From NCBI RefSeq assembly GCF_022531965.1, contig NZ_CP092831.1, positions 5,551,001 to 5,615,000 on the forward strand: a stretch of 64,000 nucleotides of DNA, in the 5' to 3' direction. This document shows, one piece after another, positions 50,380-60,613 of the stretch. This DNA is from Paenibacillus peoriae. GTDB taxonomy: Bacteria > Bacillota > Bacilli > Paenibacillales > Paenibacillaceae. The position numbers and the translations under genes were made by a program. Under the pieces are notes generated by a model, which saw nothing but the letters and a program-made list of their open reading frames with translations, did not search any database and was not told where the DNA came from. Position 1 is the first letter of the stretch, and each line of letters begins with the position of its first letter.

Positions 50380-51912
50380 ATGGAACGAAGAATCACACTG
50401 AAACATACACTCGCCTATGGAAGCGGTAACATGCTGGGAAGTGGCGCACTTGCGATTAGCGGTGCATGGTTAATGTACTTTTATACAACCTTTTGCGGAC
50501 TGTCTCCCGTTCAGGCCGCGGCCATTTTCTCTGTTGCCAGCATCATAGATGCAGTCAGCAATCCGATCATGGGCTTTATCAGCGATAACTTTCACCGGAC
50601 CCGCTTGGGACGTAAATTCGGCAGACGACGCTTTTTCATCATGATGGGTATCCCGCTGATGCTCGTGTATCCGATGCTTTGGGTAGATGGGTTGGGCTTC
50701 TGGTATTACCTGAGTACTTATGTGCTGTTTGAACTGGTGTATACCTCTGTCATGGTGCCGTATGAAGCACTAGCGTCAGAGATGACACGAGACTTCGGCG
50801 CACGCTCCAGATTAACTGGATGGAAGGCCATGTTTGGCAAAATTGCCAATTTCGCCGCTGCCTTTATCCCTGGTCGCTTTATTGCTGAGTATGGCAAAGA
50901 CTCTCCATTGCCTTTCTTTTATACCGGTCTCGTTTTTGCAGCTATTTTGCTGATTGCGATGGCATTCTTGTACAAAAACTCCTGGGAACGTCCAAGTGAG
51001 GAACTGCAAAAGGAACTGGAAGGTGAAGCTCCGCTTTCCTTTATAGATTCGATGAAAAAGTTGTTTATCGACATTTCCTCTACCTTCCGGGTCAAGACGT
51101 TCCGTCATCATCTCGGGATGTACCTGGGCGGCTTTTCAGCTGAGTGGCTGTTTACTTCTGCTTTTACGTACTTTATTGTCTTCTCCTTGTTTCAAAGCTC
51201 GGAGATGGTGTCCAATCTGAATAGCTTTAACTCTGTCATTCAATTGATTTCTACCTATTTCTTCATCCAATTCTGTGTGCGTAAAGGATTCCGTATGCCA
51301 TTCATCGCTGCACTCGTTGTCGTTTGCTTTAGCGTAGCAGGCTATGGCCTGCTCTATATAACGGGAGCCTCTAATACGATGGTATGGCTATATGTCATCA
51401 CACTGTTCATGGGACTTGGTACAGGGGGCGTCTACTATATCCCTTGGAATCAATATACGTTCCTTGCCGATGTGGATGAAGCGTTGACTGGCCGTCGACG
51501 GGAAGGAATTTATGCAGGTATGATGACTTTTGCCGGAAAAATGGTGCGGGCCGTTGTCGTCTTCATTCTCGGCTGGGTGTTACAGCACTTTGGCTTTGTA
51601 TCCGGGGCTGATAGTCAGCCCGTCGCTGCTCAGCACGCCATCTTTTATGTACTCGTGGTCGGTACCATCGTTCTCGCGATCATCGGTATGATTGCTTCTG
51701 TCGTGATGAAGCTGGATATTGACAGCCACAAGAAGCTAATCGCCGAAATTGACCGCCTCAAAAACGGTGGTTCCATGAAATCAGCTAAACCGGAAGCCCG
51801 GAAGGTATTCGAGGAACTGACAGGTTTCCATTACGATCGGTGCTGGGGTAACAATAATGTGGGCTTCAAGAACAAACCCGTTGACCCTAAGACACACACT
51901 CCATCTATGTAA
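50380..51912 (+). CDS. GPH-family sugar:cation symporter (oligogalacturonide-type)
   Basis: A 510-residue transporter with twelve hydrophobic segments. LAYGSGNMLGSGALAISGAW and DAVSNPIMGFISDNFHRTRL show the melibiose-carrier-like GPH family. The long C-terminal tail (EELTGFHYDRCWGNNNVGFK) is typical of the YicJ/OgpE-like group. GAGGTGA precedes the ATG. Placed between a pectate lyase and a GH105 hydrolase, it probably imports unsaturated galacturonides or rhamnogalacturonides. Confidence 0.88.
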   Translation: MERRITLKHTLAYGSGNMLGSGALAISGAWLMYFYTTFCGLSPVQAAAIFSVASIIDAVSNPIMGFISDNFHRTRLGRKFGRRRFFIMMGIPLMLVYPMLWVDGLGFWYYLSTYVLFELVYTSVMVPYEALASEMTRDFGARSRLTGWKAMFGKIANFAAAFIPGRFIAEYGKDSPLPFFYTGLVFAAILLIAMAFLYKNSWERPSEELQKELEGEAPLSFIDSMKKLFIDISSTFRVKTFRHHLGMYLGGFSAEWLFTSAFTYFIVFSLFQSSEMVSNLNSFNSVIQLISTYFFIQFCVRKGFRMPFIAALVVVCFSVAGYGLLYITGASNTMVWLYVITLFMGLGTGGVYYIPWNQYTFLADVDEALTGRRREGIYAGMMTFAGKMVRAVVVFILGWVLQHFGFVSGADSQPVAAQHAIFYVLVVGTIVLAIIGMIASVVMKLDIDSHKKLIAEIDRLKNGGSMKSAKPEARKVFEELTGFHYDRCWGNNNVGFKNKPVDPKTHTPSM

Positions 51913-51961
51913 CAACAATAACAATTACAGATTAAACATTTACTAAAGAGGTGACTGTATC

Positions 51962-53089
51962 ATGGCAAATCCAACATCACAACCAACCCCCAGCCCTACA
52001 AAAACAGATTCTTGGGCTGTACGTATGAGCGATTCCGTTCTACAACGGAGCCCGGAATTTTATGAAAAATGGGAATATGACCATGGCGTGATTTACAGAG
52101 GTCTGGAATGGGTCGGCGAACTGACAGGCGACCCCAAGTACATGGAATTTATAAAAAAACATATGGATCATTTTGTTGACGATAATGGCGTAATTCAGCG
52201 CTATAAAGTAGATGAGTACAATATTGACCACGTGAATAACGGCAAGCTGCTCTTCTCGCTGTATCGTGCCACAGGAGATGAACGATACAAAAAGGCAGCC
52301 TACCAATTACGCAGTCAGTTGGAAAAACACCCACGCACAAGCGAGGGCGCATTCTGGCATAAGCAAATTTATCCGTATCAAATTTGGCTCGACGGCTTGT
52401 ACATGGGTGCCCCGTTCTACGCTGAATTTATCCGCGAATTCGGAGATCCGTCAGAGTTTGACGATGTGACCCTACAATTCAAGCTTTGCTACAAGCATAC
52501 GCGTGATCCTGAAACGGGTCTGCTCTACCATGCTTGGGATGAGAAGGGTGAGCAGCATTGGTGCAACCCGGAAACAGGCTGTTCCAAAAATTTCTGGGGA
52601 CGCTCGATGGGTTGGTTCGTTATGGCACTCGTTGACGTGCTGGACTATATTCCAGAGGATCATGCAGACCGTCCTGTCCTGATCGATATGCTGACGGAAA
52701 CACTGGAAGCCCTGCTGAAAGTGCGTGATAAAGAAAGTGGAGTCTTTTATCAAGTGCTCAACCTGGGCCATGTGAAAGGCAACTATCTGGAGGCTTCAGC
52801 TTCCTGCATGATTCTCTATGCTATTGCCAAGGGCGTTCGCAAAGGCTATCTGCCAGAGCAATATCGTCAAGAGGCAGAAATCATCCGTAAGGGTATTATC
52901 GATGAATTTATCACGATCACTGAAGAAGGACTCGTGAATCTGAACAAAACGGTGCAAGTAAGCGGTTTGGGTGGTAAAGATCGTCGGGACGGTACCTTCG
53001 CTTACTATATCAGTGAGCCGATTATAACCAACGACCCCAAAGGTATCGGAGCTTTCATTCAGGCGATGGGTGAAGCAGAACGCATCTAA
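51962..53089 (+). CDS. GH105 unsaturated rhamnogalacturonyl/galacturonyl hydrolase
   Basis: A 375-residue cytoplasmic enzyme with an alpha6/alpha6 barrel. WLDGLYMGAPFYAEF carries the catalytic Asp of YteR-type enzymes, and CSKNFWGRSMGWFVMAL and GNYLEASASCMILYAI are conserved in GH105. It hydrates and removes the unsaturated uronic acid left by pectin lyases. It is cotranscribed with the transporter 49 bases upstream. The exact substrate (rhamnogalacturonan or polygalacturonan type) is open. Confidence 0.92.
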   Translation: MANPTSQPTPSPTKTDSWAVRMSDSVLQRSPEFYEKWEYDHGVIYRGLEWVGELTGDPKYMEFIKKHMDHFVDDNGVIQRYKVDEYNIDHVNNGKLLFSLYRATGDERYKKAAYQLRSQLEKHPRTSEGAFWHKQIYPYQIWLDGLYMGAPFYAEFIREFGDPSEFDDVTLQFKLCYKHTRDPETGLLYHAWDEKGEQHWCNPETGCSKNFWGRSMGWFVMALVDVLDYIPEDHADRPVLIDMLTETLEALLKVRDKESGVFYQVLNLGHVKGNYLEASASCMILYAIAKGVRKGYLPEQYRQEAEIIRKGIIDEFITITEEGLVNLNKTVQVSGLGGKDRRDGTFAYYISEPIITNDPKGIGAFIQAMGEAERI

Positions 53090-53117
53090 AATACGCGAAC
53101 GATATACCTTAATAGCA

Positions 53118-53148
53118 AAAAGGACGGTGGCCATCAGCCCCGTCCTTT
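53118..53148. terminator. Terminator between pectin genes and deacetylase
   Basis: AAAGGACGG and CCGTCCTTT form a nine-base stem with a 12-base loop, flanked by A on the left and a weak T-tract on the right. It serves both convergent units. Confidence 0.75.
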
Positions 53149-53169
53149 CCTCATTTATGCCTATCTTAC

Positions 53170-54117
53170 TTACTTCATAACTTTAAATTCATATCCCTGT
53201 TTCTTCAGATATTCTATGATTTGCGGCAATGCTTTGGCTGTTTCTTCTTTACCATAGGTGTCATGCATGAGTATAATTGCTTTTTCTCGACCTTTGACTG
53301 ACCTTATAAACTGGTTGATTAGTGCCGGTGCTTTCTTGGATCTTCCCTCTGCATCCTTCGTTAATACATTCCAGTCCACCTGATGGTAATCCTTTTGAAT
53401 TAAAACCTTATCCAGAGCAGCCATTCCCTGTGGATCTCTTCTGTTCCATGTCATGTGCCCCCCAGGGAAGCGGATCATTCTGGTGGAGAATTCTGGCCCC
53501 AGAATACTTTTTAGAACCTGATTGTTCTTCTCGATCTCCTGCATAACATGATCCGTATTTACTCGTCTGTTCGGATATAAATATTTATAATTATGTGAGT
53601 ACGTATGGTTTCCTATCGCGTGACCCTCTTTGACAATTCTTTTGATAAGGTTCCTGGTATGCTCATTTTCATTGGCTTCTTTACCTACAATAAAAAAAGT
53701 TGCCTTGACCTTCTGCTTTTTCAGAATATCTAATATCTGAGGTGTGACCGTCACGGATGGTCCGTCATCAAAGGATAAGTAGGCCACTTTTTTACCATCA
53801 GCACCATCGGGCATTTGTCCTAGCATTTGCTGATTTAAATATTTTTCAACAAAGGCACCGTCTTCTACATCGGGATCGTTTTTTGGAGAGGCCGCTTTAC
53901 CCTTTGCCCCTGCGCTGGATTTAACGTTTGATGATCCGGAATCCGTTTTTTTAGCAAGCTCCTGGGTCGGCGCGTGTGGCTTACTATCCGAAACCTTTAT
54001 CGCAATGAAAGTAATGCAGCCTGCCACAAATAATATAATAGCAATCAGTATCAGCCTTCTTCTGTTCCTCTTCAAGCGGTGCTCACTTGTTCTACTATGT
54101 GAATAGCCCTTTTCCAT
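53170..54117 (-). CDS. Polysaccharide deacetylase (CE4), membrane-anchored
   Basis: A 315-residue protein with a basic N-terminus, one membrane anchor (ILIAIILFVAGCITFIAI) and a NodB domain from about residue 110. Motif 1 is YLSFDDGPS, motif 2 GNHTYSHN, and motif 3 MIRFPGGHMTW; the terminal IILMHDTY is motif 5. It probably removes acetyl groups from peptidoglycan or another N-acetylglucosamine polymer at the cell surface. The frame starts at a GTG at 54135, but GGAGG ten bases before the ATG at 54117 is better placed. A structured leader lies upstream. Confidence 0.9.
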   Translation of the reverse strand: MEKGYSHSRTSEHRLKRNRRRLILIAIILFVAGCITFIAIKVSDSKPHAPTQELAKKTDSGSSNVKSSAGAKGKAASPKNDPDVEDGAFVEKYLNQQMLGQMPDGADGKKVAYLSFDDGPSVTVTPQILDILKKQKVKATFFIVGKEANENEHTRNLIKRIVKEGHAIGNHTYSHNYKYLYPNRRVNTDHVMQEIEKNNQVLKSILGPEFSTRMIRFPGGHMTWNRRDPQGMAALDKVLIQKDYHQVDWNVLTKDAEGRSKKAPALINQFIRSVKGREKAIILMHDTYGKEETAKALPQIIEYLKKQGYEFKVMK

Positions 54118-54140
54118 TAGCTTATGTACCTCCACACTAA

Positions 54141-54272
54141 AATAAGAAAAACCACCGGATCAGGGTGGATGTACACACCTTAGAATGGACATTGGAAAAA
54201 CCCTTAGGTTTAAGCCGGTGAAAATTTAGGGATGCACTTCAACCAGAGGACAACCTACTCCCGGTGGCTTTC
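54141..54272 (-). promoter_or_regulatory. Structured region with two competing helices (attenuator-like)
   Basis: On the minus strand the arm GCCACCGG (in 54272-54261) can pair with CCGGTGG (54158-54152), closing a region of about 110 bases. The same GGTGG can pair with the nearby CCACC (54168-54164), making a short hairpin followed by TTTTTCTTATTTT, a terminator shape. A second small hairpin, AAACC-TAAG-GGTTTTT, lies inside. It precedes the deacetylase gene. It could be an attenuator or simply a terminator of the acyltransferase gene. Confidence 0.4.
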
Positions 54273-54313
54273 TTGTCTTGCATTTGCATAATTACGAGTA
54301 TCATTGCAGTTTA

Positions 54314-56272
54314 TTACGATTGTTTCGTTAGGACCTGAGCTAACAAGGACGCATAAGCTTTAGCACCTTTAGGTTTTAAATGTACTCCGTCATGCTCGAA
54401 ATATGAATTTTTACCAGAGCTTGCTGCATACCAGTCAATCATTGTAATTCGTGGGTCTTGGGATGCAGCTTCGGCAAGATGCTTGTTCACAATACTCTCC
54501 CATGGCCGAGGCACACGGGTATTCACGAGTATAATACGCTTCGTATCCTTCAGACTGGCGAGCAAATTCGCCAACTGATCCTTGGTGAAAGCGCCGTTCG
54601 TGCCCAGCTCAATGATAACTGTCTTACCCAGCTGTCCGTTCTGTCTTAGCTGCTCCAGTACGGCAGGCGCTTCGGCCATCTGACGACCGATCCGCCCATC
54701 TACAACAGCTCCCGGGAAGGATTCCTGAAGGTACGACTGTACATCTAACATGACAGAGTCTCCAATGGCGGTCACACTCGACCCATCACCTGTCATAGGC
54801 GTATCTTCTTTGGGTTTGTCCGAAGGCTCCGACGGTTTCGTAACATCATCCGTAGTACCCACCTGGACCGCCGTGTTTTTAGGCGTCTGGGCTTGAGACG
54901 GGGCTGGGGTCTGCGCCTTGCTGTCCCCGGACCCTTGCAGCTTGGTGGCTTGGGTCTCCTTGGAAGCCACGGATACCGTTCCGTGAAGCGGCGGCATCGC
55001 CTTTGCCTTTGCGACTGGCTTCTCATCACTTGATGCCGCCTGAATCGTTGCATCAGAAGAAGCCACGTACAGGTGGACGGTACCCATGAGAATACCCGCA
55101 AAAAGCACAGCCGCTGTAGTTGTAGGCATCCATCTCCACCGCGCCTGTCTTCGAACCGCTGAACGGATTTCTGTAATCCAGTGACGGAATCCCCCATGGC
55201 GAATCGGCTCCTCGATATATTTAAACGAGAGAGACGCCAGCAATACGGTAGCTAGCAATTGTAAAATGATACGCGTCACATGTACGCCATCGGTATCTAC
55301 TTGAGGCGTCGTTAGCGTAATAACCGGAAAATGCCACAGATACAGACCGTAGGAACGGGCTCCAATCCAGCGTAGCGGCTTGATTCCAAGGAGACGACCA
55401 AGGTGGCTTACCGGATGAGCCAACGCTGCGACCACAATAGCAGTGACCAAGGCTATGCCCAGCAGGCCGCCCCGGTACAGAGATGGGTCGTATTCATTCG
55501 AGGCCCACGCCCAGTGACAAAGCAGCAGCAAGCTTATTGCACCGATGCTGTCCAGAAGCATACGCGCCTTAGCAGAAGCTTGCTCTTTCAGCTTGCCGCT
55601 TGGCCACACCAAGGCCAGCGCTGCACCAATTAGTAAAGCAAATCCACGCGTATCCGTGCCGTAATACACCCGGCTCGGGTCGCTTCCCGGTACGTAAATC
55701 ACGGCCATCAGGAGCGCAGATATTAACGCCAGACAAGTCACCCAGCCTGCGAGCACAATACGCTTGGGCATGAATTTTAGCCCGAGCGCCAGCAGTAAAG
55801 GCCACAGGATATAAAACTGCTCCTCCACCGCCAGTGACCACAGATGCCCAAGCGGAGAAGGGGGGCCGAAACTTTCAAAATACGAAACCTGATGGAAAAT
55901 AAACCACCAATTGCTCATATACACCAATGCTGCAGGAACATCTCCGCGCAAGGCCGTTAGCCGTGACGGATCGAAGAGCAACGAGCACAGGACGATGACA
56001 GCCACAACCGTCAACATGGCAGGCAGCAACCTTCTGGCACGACGCAGCCAGAAATCTTTCATTTTAAAACTATGATATGTATCCCACTGACTAACCAAAA
56101 TATCTGTAATCAGATACCCCGACAACGTAAAAAACACGCCTACACCCAACAAACCACCCGGCAACCAATCCGGATTCAGATGATACACAATGACTGCGAT
56201 GACCGCCAGCGCTCTTAAACCATCCAAACCTGGCATATAACGACGTTGTGACGACAACCGATTAGACTTCAT
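54314..56272 (-). CDS. Acyltransferase-3/SGNH membrane protein (OatA-like)
   Basis: About 652 residues. The N-terminal acyltransferase-3 domain has ten to eleven membrane helices (YMPGLDGLRALAVIAVIVYH, LGVGVFFTLSGYLITDIL). A Pro/Thr/Lys-rich linker follows, then a C-terminal extracellular SGNH esterase domain (SVTAIGDSVMLDVQSYL, VIIELGTNGAF, DWYAASSGKNSYFEHDGVHL). This is the OatA layout, O-acetylating peptidoglycan or another wall polymer. The frame runs up to 56380; AAGGA about 11 bases before the ATG at 56272 gives the normal short N-terminus, though the longer form is possible. A wall deacetylase is the next gene. Confidence 0.9.
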   Translation of the reverse strand: MKSNRLSSQRRYMPGLDGLRALAVIAVIVYHLNPDWLPGGLLGVGVFFTLSGYLITDILVSQWDTYHSFKMKDFWLRRARRLLPAMLTVVAVIVLCSLLFDPSRLTALRGDVPAALVYMSNWWFIFHQVSYFESFGPPSPLGHLWSLAVEEQFYILWPLLLALGLKFMPKRIVLAGWVTCLALISALLMAVIYVPGSDPSRVYYGTDTRGFALLIGAALALVWPSGKLKEQASAKARMLLDSIGAISLLLLCHWAWASNEYDPSLYRGGLLGIALVTAIVVAALAHPVSHLGRLLGIKPLRWIGARSYGLYLWHFPVITLTTPQVDTDGVHVTRIILQLLATVLLASLSFKYIEEPIRHGGFRHWITEIRSAVRRQARWRWMPTTTAAVLFAGILMGTVHLYVASSDATIQAASSDEKPVAKAKAMPPLHGTVSVASKETQATKLQGSGDSKAQTPAPSQAQTPKNTAVQVGTTDDVTKPSEPSDKPKEDTPMTGDGSSVTAIGDSVMLDVQSYLQESFPGAVVDGRIGRQMAEAPAVLEQLRQNGQLGKTVIIELGTNGAFTKDQLANLLASLKDTKRIILVNTRVPRPWESIVNKHLAEAASQDPRITMIDWYAASSGKNSYFEHDGVHLKPKGAKAYASLLAQVLTKQS

Positions 56273-56490
56273 TTCAGCCGCCGTCCTTCTTGCAAATTCA
56301 AGCTCCCTGTCTGTTTCAATGCTCTTCTGCCCTTTCCCTCTCCTGCACATCGTCTGTGCGATGCCTTGTAGCCTTTTCATTCATTATATAAAACTTCATA
56401 ATCGTAATGATTTCATTGAAGTTAAAATTAATGACAATGTTTTTATTATATCATTCCTTTCCACAGTTAGGTAACCACTGATAGATATAC

Positions 56491-56532
56491 AAAAAAAGGC
56501 ATCTCTTCCCTTAGGAAGAAAATGCCTCTTTA
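56491..56532 (-). terminator. Terminator of the NSS transporter gene
   Basis: On the minus strand AAAGAGGCAT-TTCTTCC folds on GGGAAGAGATGCCTTTTTTT. The T-run after the stem fits termination of the transporter mRNA just past its stop. Confidence 0.8.
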
Positions 56533-56548
56533 TTCGGATTCTATTCTC

Positions 56549-57898
56549 TTAAAATTTGATGATACCTGAGGTATGAAGGAAGACCAACAACATCAGGATC
56601 GGTGCAACATACCGAAGACCGAATAACCAAACATTGAACCAGAAGGGTTTGATGTTCGCATGCTCAGCCGCAGTCTTCCAGTAGTAACCTGTGAATATAA
56701 CAATCAACAAACCGCCTAACGGTAAGAAGATGTTGGACGCAGTGAAATCTACGAAATCAAAGAATGATTTATCCCCCACTTTTAACTCTGGCACCAGCCC
56801 CATGGACAATGCAGAAGGGACGCCCAGCATCAAGCACAGGACCGATACGACGATAACGGAGCGAACCCGGCTCCAACGCATACGCTCCATGACATAGGCT
56901 ACTGGAACTTCCAGCAAGGATACCATAGAACCTAACGCAGCAACCGCCAGCAGTACGAAGAACAAACCGCCGAAGAATGCACCAAAAGGCATTGCCGAGA
57001 ATGCAGCCGGTAAAGCAATGAAAACCAGCGATGGTCCTTGAGCTGGATTAATTCCGAAGGAGAAGGTTGTAGGGAAAATAATCATACCTGCGATAAACGC
57101 ATAGATTAAATCTCCACCACCAACTGCCAGCATGGCTCCCCCCAGGGATTGACGGCGATCCACATATGCACCGTACGTGATCATAATCCCCATCCCCAGT
57201 GAGAGTGAGAAGAAGGCATGTCCCAAAGCAACCAATGCAGACTCTATACTTAGCTTAGAGAAGTCAGGATTCAGAAAGAAGGATACGCCCGCACCAGAAC
57301 CTGGCAGCATAAGAGCGTTAATCATCAACACGAGCAGCAGGATGACCTTGGCAGGAATCAAAATTTTATTAAACTTTTCAATCCCGTTCGATACCCCAAG
57401 CGTAACCACGACTGCTGTAAATGCAAAAACAACTAACAGCCAAACCAACGGCGCATAGCCGGAGGAAAAAGAAGCGAATTGTCCAGCAAAATCATTATTT
57501 GAAAACAGATTTCCGCTAAATGCCTCTACGGCATAATGCAGTGTCCAGCCTCCTACAATGGCATAGAACGACAAGATAACAAACGGCACGATAACAAACA
57601 TGATGCTCATCTTGCCCCAAATCGGATGACCGCCTACTTTTACCATTGCAGAAGCAGCACTTCCTCGACCTGCACGACCAAGCGCAAGCTCTGCTAAAAG
57701 TACAGGCAAACCAACAAGCAACAGGCAGACAATAAACAATAAGAAAAATGCAGCTCCGCCATATTGTCCTGTAATATACGGAAATTTCCAAATATTACCT
57801 AGTCCTGCCGCACTTCCGATCGCCGCCAATATAAATCCAGCTGACGAGAAGCGTTCATTTTTATCAGACAGGCTATTCTGCCCCTTGCTCAAATTCAT
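56549..57898 (-). CDS. Neurotransmitter:sodium symporter family transporter
   Basis: A 449-residue protein with about eleven to twelve membrane helices. SAGFILAAIGSAAGLGNIWK and FPYITGQYGGAAFFLLFIVC are the hallmark of NSS/SNF proteins such as LeuT and include sodium- and substrate-site residues of helix 1. AGALGS and VSLLEVPVAYVMERM are also conserved. The frame opens 17 codons upstream, but GAGGGGG six bases before the ATG at 57898 (MNLSKG) sets the start. Substrate: probably an amino acid with sodium. Confidence 0.93.
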   Translation of the reverse strand: MNLSKGQNSLSDKNERFSSAGFILAAIGSAAGLGNIWKFPYITGQYGGAAFFLLFIVCLLLVGLPVLLAELALGRAGRGSAASAMVKVGGHPIWGKMSIMFVIVPFVILSFYAIVGGWTLHYAVEAFSGNLFSNNDFAGQFASFSSGYAPLVWLLVVFAFTAVVVTLGVSNGIEKFNKILIPAKVILLLVLMINALMLPGSGAGVSFFLNPDFSKLSIESALVALGHAFFSLSLGMGIMITYGAYVDRRQSLGGAMLAVGGGDLIYAFIAGMIIFPTTFSFGINPAQGPSLVFIALPAAFSAMPFGAFFGGLFFVLLAVAALGSMVSLLEVPVAYVMERMRWSRVRSVIVVSVLCLMLGVPSALSMGLVPELKVGDKSFFDFVDFTASNIFLPLGGLLIVIFTGYYWKTAAEHANIKPFWFNVWLFGLRYVAPILMLLVFLHTSGIIKF

Positions 57899-58060
57899 TA
57901 TATCCCCCTCATTCTCTCTACTTACGCATAAACATGAGCATGCGTACATAAATAATTTTTACTCATTATAGCGTAAGTAGGATGTAAGGTCATGCATAAT
58001 TTTTCACTATTACCGGATTTATTTTCATAATGTTCGGTATCTACAAAATACAACAGAAAA

Positions 58061-60613
58061 CTACATATTTTCTTCAACATCCTTCTTTATTATGGTCTCT
58101 CCCATGCGATTAGATACTTTTTGATAAATATACGAAATCGCCAACAGTACAACACCAAAAGAGAAGTAGGCTACAATCGTACTTCCTGTCGTTAATAGAT
58201 GCAGATCATACAACAGCAGCTTACCTGTCGACAGCAAGGTCAAGCCCAATCCAAATCTGCGAATGTAGACCACTCGCTTGAGGAAGCCGTATACAATATA
58301 CAAAATGGCCAGCAGTAAATACACCAGACTGAACACAAGACCAGCATCCCCCAGGCGGAACTGAACTCCGAGGAAGGCGGTTATGATGCCCAGCAAATAT
58401 ACACCCATAATGACCGGATACAGCTCATTACTTCTATAATGTCGGGTCATCAGTGCGTTCAGGAAATCCCTACTGCTGAAGAATACCAGCACATTAAAGG
58501 CTGCAAGTACCACCAACGCCACATAATCAGCAGCCGTATTTTGCGCATAATTTTCATGCAAAGTTGGAATCGCTACGGTGGCCACCAGTGCCAGCGCATA
58601 GCCTATGACGTACAACGCCAAGCTGTAGTATTTAATCACCCGATCGTACAGCAGCTTCACTTTAGGCAGGAAATAAGCCAATACCAGCGATACGCAGGTG
58701 TACAACAATACTTTGTACAAGGTGTAATGGGCAAACTCGTCGGATACAACGATGTTATACCAATGCCCGGCTTCATACAAAAGGTAGAAATACACGTTCA
58801 CCAAAGCTACATATTTAAATCCTTGCATGATATGCATTTCGTACAACCGATTGTTTTTGAAAGCATTCGGACGGCTAAATTCAATCGCATAGAAGACGGT
58901 AACGACCAACATTCCCAGTGTAATGAGCGTATATTTGAGTCCAAAATAATCCGTCTCAAATCCTGACAACAGATATATAGGGAAATCGACGAAAAAGAAT
59001 GCGCCCAGACACAGTAATAAAATGCCCCAGCCAGCTCGTTCCAATTCCTTCAACCGGTAACGGTGGCCATATAATGTAAGAAGAACCGCTTCGATCAACC
59101 ACCCCATGGATAACCATCTAACTCCAAACTGGAACGGAATCATAAGGATGGCAAAGGTCAACGAAGTCGCATAAAATAATATTTTGGTTTGTTTCTCCTC
59201 TGGAATATATCGACGGACCCATTGTCCCAGACCCCCGTACACCAAGCAAAAGACGAGAGCCAACAAGCCTTTATAATCATCCAGGCCTGCATCGCCGAAC
59301 AGAGAATACAGAACGGAACAGCTCACGACTGTATTCAGAGCCAATAGGGAGAAATCCAGCCATGACAGTTTTGTTTTTAAACGGAACGGCACCCACAGTG
59401 TCATCCCGAGGTACATCGCAAATGTAATGACTGCATACAGCATGCTCGCTACGGCGCTTTCCGATAACCACGCCAGCACAATCATCAAGGGCGTATTAAG
59501 CAAAAAGCTGATATATTGCACGACGACCCACCGTTTGCGGAAGGATACAAGCAGAATCAGCAAGTTTAACAGGAACAAATAGCCCATGGCGATATACACG
59601 GCGTTCCCTTCCAGCCCGTTCGCTGCCATATAGGAAAAGAGCGGAAGATATCCCCCTACTAAACCAAAAGAGCATATCGTTCGGGATTCATACCTTAATG
59701 ACAGTAGCACAGCGGTCACTGTAACGAGTACGGACAAGCCTATGCCTGTATACATTCCTATGATTTCTAACAAAAAGTAGCTGTAAAAAATCGATCCGTA
59801 CAGTACAGAAATACCGCCGCCCAAAATACCGAGCGCAAAGGTCTGCTTCTGCTTGCGGTACAGCCATTCGCCGCCGCCCAGCATCAGCGCTCCTAGCAGA
59901 AAGAAGGCAACGCCCTTCATATTTCCTGTAAACCAGTTTGAGTATGAGTATTTAAATGCGGCTCCTACACCCAATATAATGAGCAAAATCCCCAGCTTGT
60001 TGATCCAGTTCAAGCCTAACTTCATTTCAAACTGATTTTGCTTCATGCGCTTCTGCATCGTTTCTTCGCTGATCTCTTCTTCTCCGAACTGCTGGAACTC
60101 GCTTGCCGTCTGATGAAGCAATTTGCGCTCGGCCTCCTGAAACCGCCTGCGTTGCTCCATGATTCGGTCTCGTATCTCCTCTGAGAACAGTCGTAATCGG
60201 GCGACGATCTCGTCCTGATCTTCTTTAAGCTCATGCGTAGTTTGCTGAATAAGCTGGTCCACTCGGTTTTTAGCCCCATATTCAAAGGATGTCAGCCGAT
60301 TTTCCCCTTCTGTGGTTCTGGAAGCAAAATAGGTCTCCAGCTTTTCACGCGAAATGCGAATCATATTCGCCTTTTCGCTCAGCATTTGCTCCGTCAGCGC
60401 AGTGCGCAATTTTCCATTTTCCTGCTCAATATGTCGTACTCGCTCTTCCAAGTGAATGCAGCGAGCCTGATAATCCTCGAACTTTTTTCGCAGAACCTCA
60501 TTCTCCAAAATGATATCTGAGGCTTCATAGTCTGCGATTAATGTTTGATACTCCTTGAGCAGCTTGTTCTGTTCTTGGCGGATCGTATGTAAACGATCTT
60601 TAAAATCCTCCAT
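58061..60613 (-). CDS. Large polytopic membrane protein (DUF2339)
   Basis: About 850 residues. A coiled-coil N-terminus (about 1-200, rich in Glu/Lys/Gln, e.g. CIHLEERVRHIEQENGKLRT) leads into NQFEMKLGLNWINKLGILLI, the DUF2339 entry motif, then more than twenty hydrophobic segments to the end. GGAGG five bases before the ATG at 60613 favours that start over 60625. Function is unknown. The coiled coil with many membrane segments suggests a role at the envelope. Confidence 0.82.
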   Translation of the reverse strand: MEDFKDRLHTIRQEQNKLLKEYQTLIADYEASDIILENEVLRKKFEDYQARCIHLEERVRHIEQENGKLRTALTEQMLSEKANMIRISREKLETYFASRTTEGENRLTSFEYGAKNRVDQLIQQTTHELKEDQDEIVARLRLFSEEIRDRIMEQRRRFQEAERKLLHQTASEFQQFGEEEISEETMQKRMKQNQFEMKLGLNWINKLGILLIILGVGAAFKYSYSNWFTGNMKGVAFFLLGALMLGGGEWLYRKQKQTFALGILGGGISVLYGSIFYSYFLLEIIGMYTGIGLSVLVTVTAVLLSLRYESRTICSFGLVGGYLPLFSYMAANGLEGNAVYIAMGYLFLLNLLILLVSFRKRWVVVQYISFLLNTPLMIVLAWLSESAVASMLYAVITFAMYLGMTLWVPFRLKTKLSWLDFSLLALNTVVSCSVLYSLFGDAGLDDYKGLLALVFCLVYGGLGQWVRRYIPEEKQTKILFYATSLTFAILMIPFQFGVRWLSMGWLIEAVLLTLYGHRYRLKELERAGWGILLLCLGAFFFVDFPIYLLSGFETDYFGLKYTLITLGMLVVTVFYAIEFSRPNAFKNNRLYEMHIMQGFKYVALVNVYFYLLYEAGHWYNIVVSDEFAHYTLYKVLLYTCVSLVLAYFLPKVKLLYDRVIKYYSLALYVIGYALALVATVAIPTLHENYAQNTAADYVALVVLAAFNVLVFFSSRDFLNALMTRHYRSNELYPVIMGVYLLGIITAFLGVQFRLGDAGLVFSLVYLLLAILYIVYGFLKRVVYIRRFGLGLTLLSTGKLLLYDLHLLTTGSTIVAYFSFGVVLLAISYIYQKVSNRMGETIIKKDVEENM

